A DNA stretch of 64,000 bases from Bordetella genomosp. 9 (GCF_002119725.1 NZ_CP021109.1:4464001-4528000), one strand, 5' to 3'; shown: positions 1 to 8,708, counted from the first letter of the stretch. Numbers and translations: made by a program. Notes: generated from the sequence alone by a model not told the origin.

Positions 1-116
1 ATGCTGAGCGTGGAGGCCGGCGTAAAGGCAACCAGGCAGACAATCACGAGCGGCGCCAGGACGAATGCCACTACCAGGGCATTGAAGGCAAGCGCCAGGG
101 GGCCGTTCTTCAGCAT
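1..116 (-). CDS. ABC transporter permease (PotC-type), N-terminal fragment
   Basis: Only the first 38 or so codons lie in the window; the gene runs off the left edge. The protein begins MLKNGPLALAFNALVVAF and continues into a long hydrophobic segment, as expected for the first membrane helix of an inner-membrane permease of the PotC class. The ATG at 116 has a strong ribosome site (GGGAGGTAA) seven bases upstream. It follows the PotB-type permease gene by about 42 bases on the same strand, so it should be the second permease of that ABC importer. The family call leans on context because the conserved EAA loop is outside the window. Confidence 0.75.
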   Translation of the reverse strand, partial: MLKNGPLALAFNALVVAFVLAPLVIVCLVAFTPASTLS

Positions 117-158
117 GCAGTTACCTCCCGCGATGGCCAGGTTTGGACAAGCATGGCG

Positions 159-1046
159 TTATCCCAGGCTGCGGCGGTACGACCGCTCGATGACGCGGTT
201 GTAGGCCATCATGATGATCACGTTGGCGGCCAGCAGCAGGATCGCCAGCGTCGCGCCCAGCGGCCAATTCAGTTCCGTCAGGAACTCGTCGTAAACGATG
301 GTGGCCACCATCTTCAGGCGGCGCCCGCCCAGCAGGGCCGGAATGGCAAAGGAGCTGGCGCTCAACCCGAAAACGATCAGGCTGCCCGACAGCACGCCCG
401 GCATGCACTGCGGCAGCACCACCCGCCACATCGTCTGCAGGCGCGACGCGTTGAGCGAGTACGCCGCGTGCTCCACGGACGGATCGAGCTTCTGCAGCGA
501 CGTCCATACCGGAATGATCATGAAGGGCAGCATGATGTGCACCAGCCCGATCACGATGGCCGTCGGCGTGTACAGCAGCGCCCCGAATCCCAGCGCCTGC
601 GCGGCCTTGCCGATAGGCCCGGCGGGCCCGAGCAGCATGCTCCAGCCGAAGGCGCGCACCACCAGCGAAATCAGCAGCGGCGAAAGCACGGCAAGAAGAA
701 AGATGGACCGCCATGGCCTGCGCATGCGGCTCAGGATATAGGCCTCCGGTACGCCGACCACGACGCAGATCAGCGTGGTGAGCACGGAAATCCATAGCGT
801 GCGCCAGAAAATGCCGATGAAGTACGGGTCGCTCAACACCATGGCGTAATGCGCTAGCGTATGGCCTGGCTGGATGCCGGTGTTGTAGTCGAAGGGCCGG
901 AAGGTCAGCCCGAATGTCAGCGCCAGCGGCGTGACGACCAGCGTCAGGAACAGGATGCCGATGGGGATCGCCCCCAGCATCGCCGGCAGGCCGTCCAGGT
1001 GGCGGCGCGGCGCGCCGGCCGCCTGGCCGTAGCTGCCGGCAGTCAT
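159..1046 (-). CDS. ABC transporter permease (PotB-type)
   Basis: This 295-residue inner-membrane permease belongs to a spermidine/putrescine-type (PotB-like) importer. It has about six hydrophobic segments. The EAA-type loop, which docks on the ATPase, is visible at about residues 192-222 (EHAAYSLNAS followed by VLPQCMPGVLSG). The start at 1046 is chosen because its ATG overlaps the stop codon of the upstream ATPase gene by four bases (ATGA), a sign of translational coupling; the reading frame continues further upstream but only inside the ATPase gene. Order in the operon is ATPase, this permease, second permease. No substrate-binding protein is in the window, so the substrate cannot be named; polyamines, iron, aminoethylphosphonate or organic acids are all possible for this class. 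Confidence 0.9.
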   Translation of the reverse strand: MTAGSYGQAAGAPRRHLDGLPAMLGAIPIGILFLTLVVTPLALTFGLTFRPFDYNTGIQPGHTLAHYAMVLSDPYFIGIFWRTLWISVLTTLICVVVGVPEAYILSRMRRPWRSIFLLAVLSPLLISLVVRAFGWSMLLGPAGPIGKAAQALGFGALLYTPTAIVIGLVHIMLPFMIIPVWTSLQKLDPSVEHAAYSLNASRLQTMWRVVLPQCMPGVLSGSLIVFGLSASSFAIPALLGGRRLKMVATIVYDEFLTELNWPLGATLAILLLAANVIIMMAYNRVIERSYRRSLG

Positions 1047-2194
1047 CGCGCGCCCTCCTGCAGGGGCTGCCGCTGCGCGGACCTTGCATCCGGGGCCGGG
1101 CAATCGCCGCCGGCCCAGCCCGCTCCGCCGTCGCTCGCGAGCGCAGTGGCGGGCAGTACCCGCACGACGTCGGGCGCCCAATCGAGCCCCATGCGGTCGC
1201 CGTCGCCATGGGGCGCCCGCCCGTCATTGGGCGTCAGCACCGTCAACACGCCCAGGGGCGTGTCGACTTCGTACATCCACTGGCTGCCCAGAAAATACCG
1301 TCCCGCCACCGTGCCGGGCAATCTTCCCTGTCCGGCCCCGACGGGGCGGATTTTTTCCGGACGCAGGCACACCCGCACGGCGTCGCCCGCGCGCAGACCG
1401 TGGCCGTCCACCTCCAGGCATAGGTCGCCGCAGCGCACCTGCGCCCGCGCCCCGGCGCTGCTCACCGTGGCCGCCAGTAGATTCGTCTTGCCCACGAAGC
1501 GCGAAATGAATTCGCTTTCCGGATGCTCGTACATGCGGTAGGGCGCGGCGATCTGCGTGGCGCGGCCTTCCTGCATCACCACCACGCGATCGCTGATCGA
1601 CAGCGCTTCGGCCTGGTCGTGCGTGACCATCAGCGTCGTGGTGCCCGTCTTGCGCTGGATGGCGCGCAGCTCGAACTGCATCTCTTCGCGCAGCTTGGCG
1701 TCCAGGTTGGACAGCGGTTCGTCGAGCAGCAGCACCGGCGGCCGTATGACCAGCGCGCGGGCCAGCGCCACGCGTTGCCGCTGGCCGCCGGACAGCTCGC
1801 GCGGGTAGCGGCCGCCATGCTGGTCCAGCTTCACCATCGCGAGCGCCTCGCGCGTGCGTTCGCGCCGCTCCGCGCGGCCCACCTTGCGCATCGACAGGCC
1901 GAACTCGACGTTGTCCGACACGGTCAGGTGCGGGAAGAGCGCGTAGGTCTGGAATACGATGCCGAGTCCGCGTGTGTTGGGCGGTGCATGCGTGATGTCG
2001 CGGCCGTCCAGCACCACCCGCCCGCGGGTCACCTCGGCGAACCCGGCGATCATCTGCAGCGTCGTGGTCTTGCCGCAGCCCGACGGACCCAGCAGCGAGA
2101 CGAATTCGCCCTGCTCGACCGACAGATCCAGGTCGCGCACGACCTGCAGCGCGCCGTAGTCCTTGCAGATTTTTTCCAGCCGAAGAAATGACAT
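1043..2194 (-). CDS. ABC transporter ATP-binding protein (PotA-type)
   Basis: This is the 383-residue ATPase of the importer encoded by this operon. It has a complete nucleotide-binding domain: Walker A GPSGCGKT at residues 36-43, Q-loop in FQTYALFPHLT, signature LSGGQRQRVALARAL, Walker B LLLDEPLSNLD and switch histidine in THDQAEA. After about residue 235 follows a C-terminal TOBE-like domain, as in PotA, FbpC and PhnT. The start MSFLRLEKIC at 2194 gives the normal family N-terminus; the open frame extends to 2356 but the extra residues are arginine-rich and unlike the family. The 3' end overlaps the permease start by four bases. The gene is divergent from an IclR regulator, which is the likely local controller. 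Confidence 0.93.
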   Translation of the reverse strand: MSFLRLEKICKDYGALQVVRDLDLSVEQGEFVSLLGPSGCGKTTTLQMIAGFAEVTRGRVVLDGRDITHAPPNTRGLGIVFQTYALFPHLTVSDNVEFGLSMRKVGRAERRERTREALAMVKLDQHGGRYPRELSGGQRQRVALARALVIRPPVLLLDEPLSNLDAKLREEMQFELRAIQRKTGTTTLMVTHDQAEALSISDRVVVMQEGRATQIAAPYRMYEHPESEFISRFVGKTNLLAATVSSAGARAQVRCGDLCLEVDGHGLRAGDAVRVCLRPEKIRPVGAGQGRLPGTVAGRYFLGSQWMYEVDTPLGVLTVLTPNDGRAPHGDGDRMGLDWAPDVVRVLPATALASDGGAGWAGGDCPAPDARSAQRQPLQEGAR

Positions 2195-2369
2195 AGCCGC
2201 CCTGCCCTGTTGGTCTGCACACGGGCGAGCCGCGGACGTCCGGGGCCGGCGTGCTGCCGAAGCCCGGAAGCGCCCGCGCACCTCCCGGCGCGGCCGCCTC
2301 GCCCGCCAAGCGCGGTCGAAGCCCTTTGCCGGGCAGTCTACGGAGCGGCCGATCACAGGGTCAACGCGG

Positions 2370-2409
2370 GTTTTTCCGTATATCCGATTATTTCGCCTTG
2401 TTTTTCCGT
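2370..2409. promoter_or_regulatory. direct repeat in the divergent IclR/ABC control region
   Basis: The 228-bp gap between the ATPase start (2194) and the IclR gene holds two identical 10-mers, GTTTTTCCGT, at 2370-2379 and 2400-2409. Their starts are exactly 30 bp apart, about three helical turns. They lie in a locally AT-richer stretch just before the IclR start. That is a plausible place for an autoregulatory operator, but the binding protein is inferred from position only. Confidence 0.35.
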
Positions 2410-2422
2410 CCAGTAGAATTTG

Positions 2423-3313
2423 ATGTCCAGTTCATCAGCGGAAAATGCAATGGTACGGAATAAGACGCAGGAGACGGCAGCACCGCCGGAAACCGAATCG
2501 AACGCCCAGGGCGTGCTACAGCGCGCCTTCATCGTGCTGCGCGCACTTGCCGACGCGAAGGGGGAGCCGCTGCGATTGACGGAGATTGCGCAGCGCACAG
2601 GGCTGCCGCCCGCCACCGCACACCGGGTGTTGCAGGCGCTCATACAGCAGGATGTCGTGGAGCAGCCGGGTGGCAGCAAGGCCTATCAGCTCAGCGTCGC
2701 CTTCTACGCCATGGGCGCCGCCGCGGGGCGCTACCGCTCCAATCTGCGTGAGATCTACCGGCCGTCCATGCTGCGCCTGTGCGGCATGCTCAACGACACG
2801 GTCTTCATCCTGATGCGGCACGGCTTCGACGCCGTTTGCCTGGACCGCATCGACGGGCCTTTCCCGGTGCGCTCGCATACGGGCGATATCGGCGGGCGCG
2901 TCCCCCTGGGCCTGGGGCAGGCCGGACTCGTGCTGCTGGCCAGCCTGCCGCCGGCCGAACGGGAAGAAGTCATCCGCTTCAACATTCCGCGCCTGCACCA
3001 CCTGGGTTTCATCGACGAAATCTCCATGCGGGTGCGCATCAAGCAGTGCCTGGAGAACCACTACGCCTACAGCGACGGCCCGGGCCTGTTTCCCGGGATC
3101 GCCGGCCTGTCCGTGCCCATCGTGGACCGCAATGGCGACACCGTCGCCGCTCTGAGCGTGGCCGCGCCGGCCGAACGCCTGAGCGGCGACCGCCTGCCCC
3201 TGATCCTGGAGATGCTGCAAAAGGAAGCGCGCGCCATCGGCACGCAGATCAACCCATTCGATCCGGCGCTGCGACGGCCGAACCAGTTCCTGGGCACTGG
3301 AAACCGGGAATAG
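2423..3313 (+). CDS. IclR family transcriptional regulator
   Basis: This 296-residue regulator has the two-domain IclR layout. An N-terminal winged helix-turn-helix lies at about residues 28-90 (LRLTEIAQRTGLPPATAHRV contains the recognition helix). A C-terminal effector-binding domain follows at about 105-280, with the family-typical pattern RVPLGLGQAGLVLLA and the late segment IAGLSVPIVDRNG. It is divergent from the PotABC-type operon and convergent with the MFS gene behind it. By analogy with other IclR members it probably controls that transport operon in response to a small organic acid. The ATG at 2423 is preceded by an in-frame TTG at 2420, and ATG 2450 is a second possible start; none has a strong ribosome site. 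Confidence 0.88.
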   Translation: MSSSSAENAMVRNKTQETAAPPETESNAQGVLQRAFIVLRALADAKGEPLRLTEIAQRTGLPPATAHRVLQALIQQDVVEQPGGSKAYQLSVAFYAMGAAAGRYRSNLREIYRPSMLRLCGMLNDTVFILMRHGFDAVCLDRIDGPFPVRSHTGDIGGRVPLGLGQAGLVLLASLPPAEREEVIRFNIPRLHHLGFIDEISMRVRIKQCLENHYAYSDGPGLFPGIAGLSVPIVDRNGDTVAALSVAAPAERLSGDRLPLILEMLQKEARAIGTQINPFDPALRRPNQFLGTGNRE

Positions 3314-3319
3314 TCAAGC

Positions 3320-4558
3320 TCAGCGCTTGCCGTGCGCCAAAGTCCGGGACGCGGGATCCCGCCGCAACCGGAGCATCGCAAGGCATCCGAAGAAGGGTCC
3401 CGCCGCCAGCATCCCGAAGGCGCCAGCCCAGCCGATCGCATGCTGCACGGCTGGCAGAAGATGGATACTGACCAGCGTCAGCAGAAAGCCGGCGCAGGTC
3501 TGTGCGGTCAACAACGTCCCAATGGAATCCGGCGGCGCGAGCTCCGCGATGCTTGCGGAAAACTGCGCCGAGTCCGCAACGATCGTAATGCCCCACGCGA
3601 TCGCGACCGCGCCCACCACGAAGGAAGGCGCATCCATGAGCCAACCCATCGCCAACGCGCACGTCCCGCTGCCCGCCATCGCCGCAATCGTCACGGCCGT
3701 ACGGCCATAGCGGTCGGCAAACCACCCGCCTGCCCACGCGCCCAGCGCCCCCGACCCCAGCGCGACGAAAGTCATGATCTCCGCCGCCCGGTCCGGCGCC
3801 GCCACGCCCGCGCGTGTGAAGCTCTCATGCAGGAACACCGCCAGCCAGGTCCACATGGCGTACAGCTCCCACATGTGGCCCAGATAGCCCAGGTTCGCCA
3901 GCCGCAGCGGCCGATGCCGCCACGCCAGCGTCACCGCCGCGGGATTCAGGCGCGCCGCCCGCCGCATGGCCGGCCCGACGCCGCACAGGTTGATCGCCAA
4001 CCCCGCCACCGCCGCCAACAGCGCCGACGCCAGATAGATCTGCGGCCATTGCATACCGCCGAAGGCCGCCAGCAAATGCGGGCTCGCCGACCCCAGCGTC
4101 AGCGCGCCCACCAGCAAACCGATCAGCAGCCCCAGGTCCCGTTCCGCCCAGGTCGCCGCCAGCCGCATGCCGACGGGATAAATCCCTGCCATGCACATGC
4201 CCGTCACGAAGCGCAGGAAGTAGACCGCCGGCCCGGCGGGCTCGCACGCCAGCAACATCAGCGTTGCCCCGGCCGCCACCAGGGCCGACACCATGATCAG
4301 CCGCCGGGGATCGAAACGGTCCGCCAAGCCGAGTACGGCGCTGCCGATCGTTCCCGCCACGAAGCCCGCCTGCACCGAGCTGGTCAGCAGCGAGGCCTGC
4401 CACGCCGTCAACGGCACCGCCTGCTCAATGCTGGAAACCGCCGCCGATGATGCAAACCATACGGACATCGCAAGCACCTGGCAAAGCAGCAGAACCGTCA
4501 GCGAGACGGTCTTGCCCGCTCCAAGCGTCAATCGTCGCCCGATGTGCGGATCGGCCAT
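3320..4558 (-). CDS. MFS transporter
   Basis: This is a 412-residue member of the major facilitator superfamily with about twelve hydrophobic segments in the inner membrane. The loop between helices 2 and 3 reads GLADRFDPRRL, a weak form of motif A. The second-half equivalent, GWFADRYGRTAV, is closer to consensus. The N-terminus MADPHIGRRL is short and polar, followed directly by helix 1. It converges on the IclR gene with only six bases between stops. Upstream lies a set of phased repeats (4634-4740) that may be its control region. Substrate unknown; nothing in the sequence separates drug efflux from metabolite uptake. Confidence 0.85.
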   Translation of the reverse strand: MADPHIGRRLTLGAGKTVSLTVLLLCQVLAMSVWFASSAAVSSIEQAVPLTAWQASLLTSSVQAGFVAGTIGSAVLGLADRFDPRRLIMVSALVAAGATLMLLACEPAGPAVYFLRFVTGMCMAGIYPVGMRLAATWAERDLGLLIGLLVGALTLGSASPHLLAAFGGMQWPQIYLASALLAAVAGLAINLCGVGPAMRRAARLNPAAVTLAWRHRPLRLANLGYLGHMWELYAMWTWLAVFLHESFTRAGVAAPDRAAEIMTFVALGSGALGAWAGGWFADRYGRTAVTIAAMAGSGTCALAMGWLMDAPSFVVGAVAIAWGITIVADSAQFSASIAELAPPDSIGTLLTAQTCAGFLLTLVSIHLLPAVQHAIGWAGAFGMLAAGPFFGCLAMLRLRRDPASRTLAHGKR

Positions 4559-4633
4559 GATCAGCCGGCGGGACGGGCCGCGGCACGGCGGTGCTTTATT
4601 ACGTCGGTCTTCGTCATGGGTTCCTGGTGAGCC

Positions 4634-4740
4634 ATGAAGCCATCGTTCTGTGCGCCGGCTGGCGATGAAGTTATCGCCCTACGCATCGGCGCGCGGTGAA
4701 GTATCGTTTTACATGCCTTCTGGCGATGAAGCTTGACACA
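4634..4740. repeat. four phased operator-like repeats upstream of the MFS gene
   Basis: Four related units begin at 4634, 4665, 4696 and 4726, so they are spaced 31, 31 and 30 bp, about three helical turns each. Their cores are ATGAAGCCATCG, ATGAAGTTATCG, GTGAAGTATCG and ATGAAGCTTGAC. The second unit is a perfect interrupted palindrome, GGCGAT-N6-ATCGCC, at 4661-4678. The array fills the gap between two MFS genes and lies 75-180 bp upstream of the 4558 start. It looks like a multi-site binding region for a repressor or activator; the protein is unknown. Confidence 0.5.
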
Positions 4741-4831
4741 GTTCACCGCCGGCAGGAATGCCCCAATCGCATCAGGAGACCAGCGCACAGCATGCCGCAC
4801 GCGCTCATCGCTTCGCGGTCGGCACCCCGTT

Positions 4832-6193
4832 TCAGCCGCATTCCGCGCAGTACTGCCGGGGATAGGTTTCCCGCATCCCGATCGCAGCCGCCACGCCCGC
4901 GCAGGCCACAGCGACCGGCAACCACATTGCAGCCCCATAGGCTCCAGCCGACAGCGTGGATGCCGCCGCCGCGTCCGCCGCCCCGCCTGCGTCAAGGATC
5001 ACCCCATACAACGTCTGGACCAACGCCGCGATTAGGAACACACCGGTATTGCTCAAGGCGATGGCGGTAGCGTCGGCGTCCACATCGACCGACTCCTTGA
5101 TCGACGTGAAGGAGACGGTCACCTGGCTTGCCGACAACCCCAGCAGTACGCACAGCCCTGTCACCACGGCTTGTGGCATGTCCGGATGCCATGCCAGGCC
5201 CGTCCATGCGGCCGCTGCGATCAACGCAGAACCGATGATGAGAGGTTTGCGCGCAGCGATACGATCCGACAGATGCCCCATCAGCAAGGCTCCCGCGCCA
5301 TAGGCGGCCATCGACGCGCTGACGATGGCAACCGCCTCGCCCTTATCCATCTCTTGGCGATTCATAAGGTACGGGATCGCCCATAGCCCAGCGAACGCAT
5401 AGAACGTCCCGTTCGTCCCCGCAGTGCAGATGAGCAGTTTCCATAGCTGTTTGTTGCGCAGCGTGGCCGTCAGGCGCTCGCGCATGGTCCACCGATTGGA
5501 CGACGCGCCAGCGGGCGCCGCGGCGCCAGGAAGCCGCTTGCCCCCAGGAACGACCGCCGGTCTGGCGCTTGTGCCGGGTGACGTGCGGCCGTCCGGACGA
5601 TGGGGAAGCTTGGCGCGGTCCGGCGCCTCGCGGACCAGCGCAAACACCGCCGCGGCCAAAATGAGCGTTGCCACCGCGACAGCCTCCAAAAGGACGCGCC
5701 AATCCACAAACAGGAGCAATGCCGCCACAGGTGCTTCGGCCATCAGACTTCCCAGCGTGCCCAACAGCATGGTGACGCCCGTCACCAAGGCATATCGCCG
5801 CGCGGGAAACCAGCGCATGTTGTATTTCATGATGCCCGAGAAGACGCTCGCCGTCCCCAGCCCCACCAGCGCCGGCCCCAGCATCGCCAACCCGCTATCC
5901 CTCGCGAGCGACAGGACCCCTGCCCCGCATGCCGTCAGCACGGCGCCCGTCCCCACGACTCGCCCTACACCATACCGGTCGATCAGCAGGCCAGCCGGGA
6001 GTTGCATTAGTGTATAGACCCAAAAGTTCATCGACACGATCACGCCCAACAGCGCCGCGCCGACACCGAGGTCCGCCGCCATCGCGTCCGCCATGGCCGC
6101 AGGTGCAAACCGATGGAAAAATCCCAGGAAGAACAGTGCTACGAGAAGACCGTAGCCAACGTTGCGTCGGCTACCGTACTCAGGGAAACTCAT
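4832..6193 (-). CDS. MFS transporter coupled to the Rieske oxygenase
   Basis: This 453-residue major facilitator has two sets of six hydrophobic segments separated by a long polar loop at about residues 195-240. Motif A-like loops are GLLIDRYGVGRVVG in the first half and GHLSDRIAARKPL in the second. Its ATG overlaps the stop of the Rieske oxygenase gene by four bases (ATGA at 6190-6193), so the two are probably translated together. The pairing suggests that it imports the substrate of the oxygenase, or exports a product. The N-terminal pattern GLLVALFFLGFFHRFAPAAM resembles organic-acid uptake members of the family, but this is a weak hint. Confidence 0.87.
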   Translation of the reverse strand: MSFPEYGSRRNVGYGLLVALFFLGFFHRFAPAAMADAMAADLGVGAALLGVIVSMNFWVYTLMQLPAGLLIDRYGVGRVVGTGAVLTACGAGVLSLARDSGLAMLGPALVGLGTASVFSGIMKYNMRWFPARRYALVTGVTMLLGTLGSLMAEAPVAALLLFVDWRVLLEAVAVATLILAAAVFALVREAPDRAKLPHRPDGRTSPGTSARPAVVPGGKRLPGAAAPAGASSNRWTMRERLTATLRNKQLWKLLICTAGTNGTFYAFAGLWAIPYLMNRQEMDKGEAVAIVSASMAAYGAGALLMGHLSDRIAARKPLIIGSALIAAAAWTGLAWHPDMPQAVVTGLCVLLGLSASQVTVSFTSIKESVDVDADATAIALSNTGVFLIAALVQTLYGVILDAGGAADAAAASTLSAGAYGAAMWLPVAVACAGVAAAIGMRETYPRQYCAECG

Positions 6194-7314
6194 ACTCGAC
6201 CTAGCACCTTTTCGACGATGCGCTTGTCGAATTCATGGACCACGCTTTCGGCGTCGGCGTAACATCCCTGGATGCCGTCTACCAAGCCACGTTGTTGGTG
6301 CTCGACGATCCGATCGTCTTCATGAATCACCTGGTCCCATCGCGCGAAGTAATATTTGGCCCGGCCAGCGTACTCGGGAGAAGACAAAGTCTCCTTGGGG
6401 AAGCAATACCCAACATTGACGGCCGTCCGATCGGGCGACAGCGGCGTCTTGTGTATCCACCACATGCAATCGGGTGCCGTGATTACGAAGAAGCCGGGCA
6501 ACACGACGACGAAATGGGTGCCTTCGAGGCCCGCTCCATAAGCTTCCCGCGCCGGGGGGAAAGCATGCTGTCGTTCGTTCGGCCGCAGCGCTGGCGTGCC
6601 GCGACTGCGGTGAATCACCCCGATCCACTCCTGCTCGGAGTGAAGCGGCGCTACCGCCTGCTCACCTATGGAACTGCCATGCACATAAGGCGTGTGCAGG
6701 GTCTCCATATCGACTTCGACGTATAGCTTCCAGTTAGCCTGGACGACGTAATTGCGGGTTCTTACGCACCGCATGGAGGAAACGGCGTGTGGGGCAGCAA
6801 TGCGGTCGAAGTAGTCCCCCATGTATCGATTGATATGATCTTCGGGTGAAGCGATGCCGCGATCAAGATTGACGAAAACCATGTTTTGGCGCTCGGTCAC
6901 CGGCAGCTTCACCAGTGCGCGGTCTGCGGCCAATTCCCGACTGGCCCCGAGGCCAGGAGCACGCAACAAGCACCCATCCACGTCATAGGCCCATCCATGG
7001 TATGAACAGACAAACGCCTTCGCGGTCCCATTGTCCTCGCACACTAAAGGTGCTCCACGATGTCTGCATACATTTATGAACGCCCGCAGTGCGCCATCCC
7101 CATTGCGTGCGACCAGGACCGACATGCCGAGGATTGAGCGTGTGACATACTGGCCTGCCGCTTCCAGCGATGTCCCAAGGCATATGAAGTGCCAAGCCGA
7201 CCGAAAGACGGCATCTTTCTCTCGCTCAAACCAGTCCATCGAGCGATAACAACTTGCCGGCGGGGTGCATGCCGTCTGCAGCGGCTTAAGCACCCTCAGG
7301 ATGTCCGAGTTCAT
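6190..7314 (-). CDS. Rieske non-heme iron oxygenase, alpha subunit
   Basis: This 374-residue protein has the two parts of a ring-hydroxylating or demethylating oxygenase alpha subunit. The Rieske [2Fe-2S] ligands are visible as CRHRG and, 16 residues on, CSYHGW. The catalytic iron ligands appear in ETLHTPYVH (two histidines), preceded by NWKLYVE, with the carboxylate probably in VIHEDDRIVEHQQRG near the C-terminus. A glutamate stands at the place of the usual bridging aspartate, as in some amine-oxidising members. Start 7314 (MNSDILRVLK) has a GGAGG site nine bases upstream. No reductase or ferredoxin gene is next to it, so electrons must come from elsewhere. Likely substrate is an aromatic acid or a quaternary amine; this cannot be decided here. 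Confidence 0.9.
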   Translation of the reverse strand: MNSDILRVLKPLQTACTPPASCYRSMDWFEREKDAVFRSAWHFICLGTSLEAAGQYVTRSILGMSVLVARNGDGALRAFINVCRHRGAPLVCEDNGTAKAFVCSYHGWAYDVDGCLLRAPGLGASRELAADRALVKLPVTERQNMVFVNLDRGIASPEDHINRYMGDYFDRIAAPHAVSSMRCVRTRNYVVQANWKLYVEVDMETLHTPYVHGSSIGEQAVAPLHSEQEWIGVIHRSRGTPALRPNERQHAFPPAREAYGAGLEGTHFVVVLPGFFVITAPDCMWWIHKTPLSPDRTAVNVGYCFPKETLSSPEYAGRAKYYFARWDQVIHEDDRIVEHQQRGLVDGIQGCYADAESVVHEFDKRIVEKVLGRV

Positions 7315-7990
7315 GGTATTGCGCCTCCGACCTGCCGCTGCGATTGCAGCTGCCTCCTCTAAGTACCTAATAAGGCGCTTCAGTAACTCGTACGTCGCTT
7401 TGATTCCCAACTCCTGGAGTACCGGTTGTCGCCCACGGGACTGAGCGAAACCAAGCTACTCCGCGCAGCCAATATCCGGCCGTCAGCGCGCCGGACAGTG
7501 ACTGCACTGGCCGACCAGCAATTACTGTCGGATATCATGGAATAACGCTCTCGATCACGCCGATAGCTTGCAGCACACCAACTCACGTCCCGCTATGCTG
7601 AGACGACGGAGAACCCGGCATTTCGAATGAGTTGAGCGATCTTCGCGTCATAGCTATGTGGTGGCTTCCAGAAGCAGCGAGCACCGGCAGCTTCCCCATG
7701 TGCCCGGCCAGTTCTTTTTCACCGGGTCGCTGCCGAGTGTCCCAGCATCGCACATAAGGCCGCGCGGGATGAGGTCACGCATGCGTACTTCCCGGAGAGT
7801 GTCTTGGCCTCAGAAAACCAAGCCCGGACCGAACGCCAGCGCACAATCTGCTGAGCCTCCCCACATTGCCATCAATCAAGACATCAAAAGAATATGACTT
7901 CACGTCACAGCGGCGCACCGAAGACGCAGAGCCACGGAGCTGGCCTCTCTAAACTTTGTAGAGCGGGGTGAAAAAGTTCGATGTTGGATA
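7315..7990. other. gene-free stretch, possibly decayed
   Basis: No intact gene is convincing in about 675 bp. Base composition is more even than in the neighbours and all frames are broken by stops. On the minus strand, at about 7590-7690, a short frame reads CFWKPPHSYDAKIAQLIRNA and continues to a stop. This resembles the end of a NodB-type polysaccharide deacetylase (a PPY-SYD-like motif), but only some 30 codons survive. It is best read as a possible gene remnant. The open frame upstream of the Rieske start (to 7410) has no ribosome site and is ignored. Confidence 0.35.
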
Positions 7991-7995
7991 GGGAA

Positions 7996-8023
7996 AGGCC
8001 CGCAGCTTAAAGGCTGCGGGCCT
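7996..8023 (-). terminator. terminator behind ssb
   Basis: This is a perfect 11-bp stem (AGGCCCGCAGC / GCTGCGGGCCT) with the six-base loop TTAAAG. It ends 30 bp after the ssb stop codon. On the minus strand it is followed by TTTCCC, a modest U-tract. Confidence 0.8.
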
Positions 8024-8053
8024 CTAGTCTTTCCAGCTCTATCCGGAAACGCT

Positions 8054-8560
8054 TTAGAACGGGATATCGTCGTCCATATCCGTCAGATTCGCCGCGCCGC
8101 CGCTGGCGGGCTGGGGCGCCGGCCGTTGCGGCGCCGGGCGCTGCGCCTGCGGGCGGGCCTGGCGTTGCGGCGCGTCTTCGTATCCGCCGCCACCGCCATA
8201 ACCGCCGCCCTCGCCGCCGCCTTCACGGCCGCCGAGCATCTGCATCTGATCGGCGACGATTTCCGTGCTGTAGCGGTCGGCGCCGGTGTCCTTGTCCTGC
8301 CACTTGCGCGTTTTCAGACGGCCTTCGATATAGACCGAGCGGCCTTTCTTCAGGTACTCGCCGGCGATTTCGGCCAGGCGGTTGTACATGACGACGCGGT
8401 GCCATTCGGTTTCTTCCCGTCGTTCGCCCGTGTTCTTGTCCTTCCACTGCGACGTCGTGGCGACGGACAAGTTGCAGATGGCGCTGCCTTCGGGGCTGTA
8501 GCGCACTTCGGGGTCGCGCCCGAGGTTGCCGACGAGGATGACTTTGTTGACAGAGGCCAT
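8054..8560 (-). CDS. ssb: single-stranded DNA-binding protein
   Basis: This 168-residue SSB coats single-stranded DNA during replication, repair and recombination. The OB-fold spans about residues 1-112, beginning MASVNKVILVGNLGRDPEVR with the family patterns WKDKNTGERREETEWHRVV and YLKKGRSVYIEGRLKTRKW. A flexible glycine-, proline- and glutamine-rich linker follows. The acidic tip DMDDDIPF binds partner proteins such as exonuclease I and RecO. Start 8560 was chosen over the upstream in-frame ATG at 8590 because it gives the normal N-terminus and has an AGGGAA site. It stands next to uvrA, separated by an MFS gene, a common arrangement in this group. Confidence 0.97.
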   Translation of the reverse strand: MASVNKVILVGNLGRDPEVRYSPEGSAICNLSVATTSQWKDKNTGERREETEWHRVVMYNRLAEIAGEYLKKGRSVYIEGRLKTRKWQDKDTGADRYSTEIVADQMQMLGGREGGGEGGGYGGGGGYEDAPQRQARPQAQRPAPQRPAPQPASGGAANLTDMDDDIPF

Positions 8561-8708
8561 GCTGATTTCCCTAACGTTGTTGACCGCCATTATCGGCGAT
8601 AACGGTCAGCCGGCCAAACGCCAAGGGACCGATTTGTCCCCTGGACCGCCCGAGGATGAGCGCCCTTTGGGACCGCCCATGCGGGGGCGCCGCCGTTCGG
8701 CAGCCGCC

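Noticed and set aside
7658..7897. 79-codon plus-strand frame in the decayed stretch
   Set aside because: No ribosome site or recognisable motif, and it lies opposite the possible deacetylase remnant.
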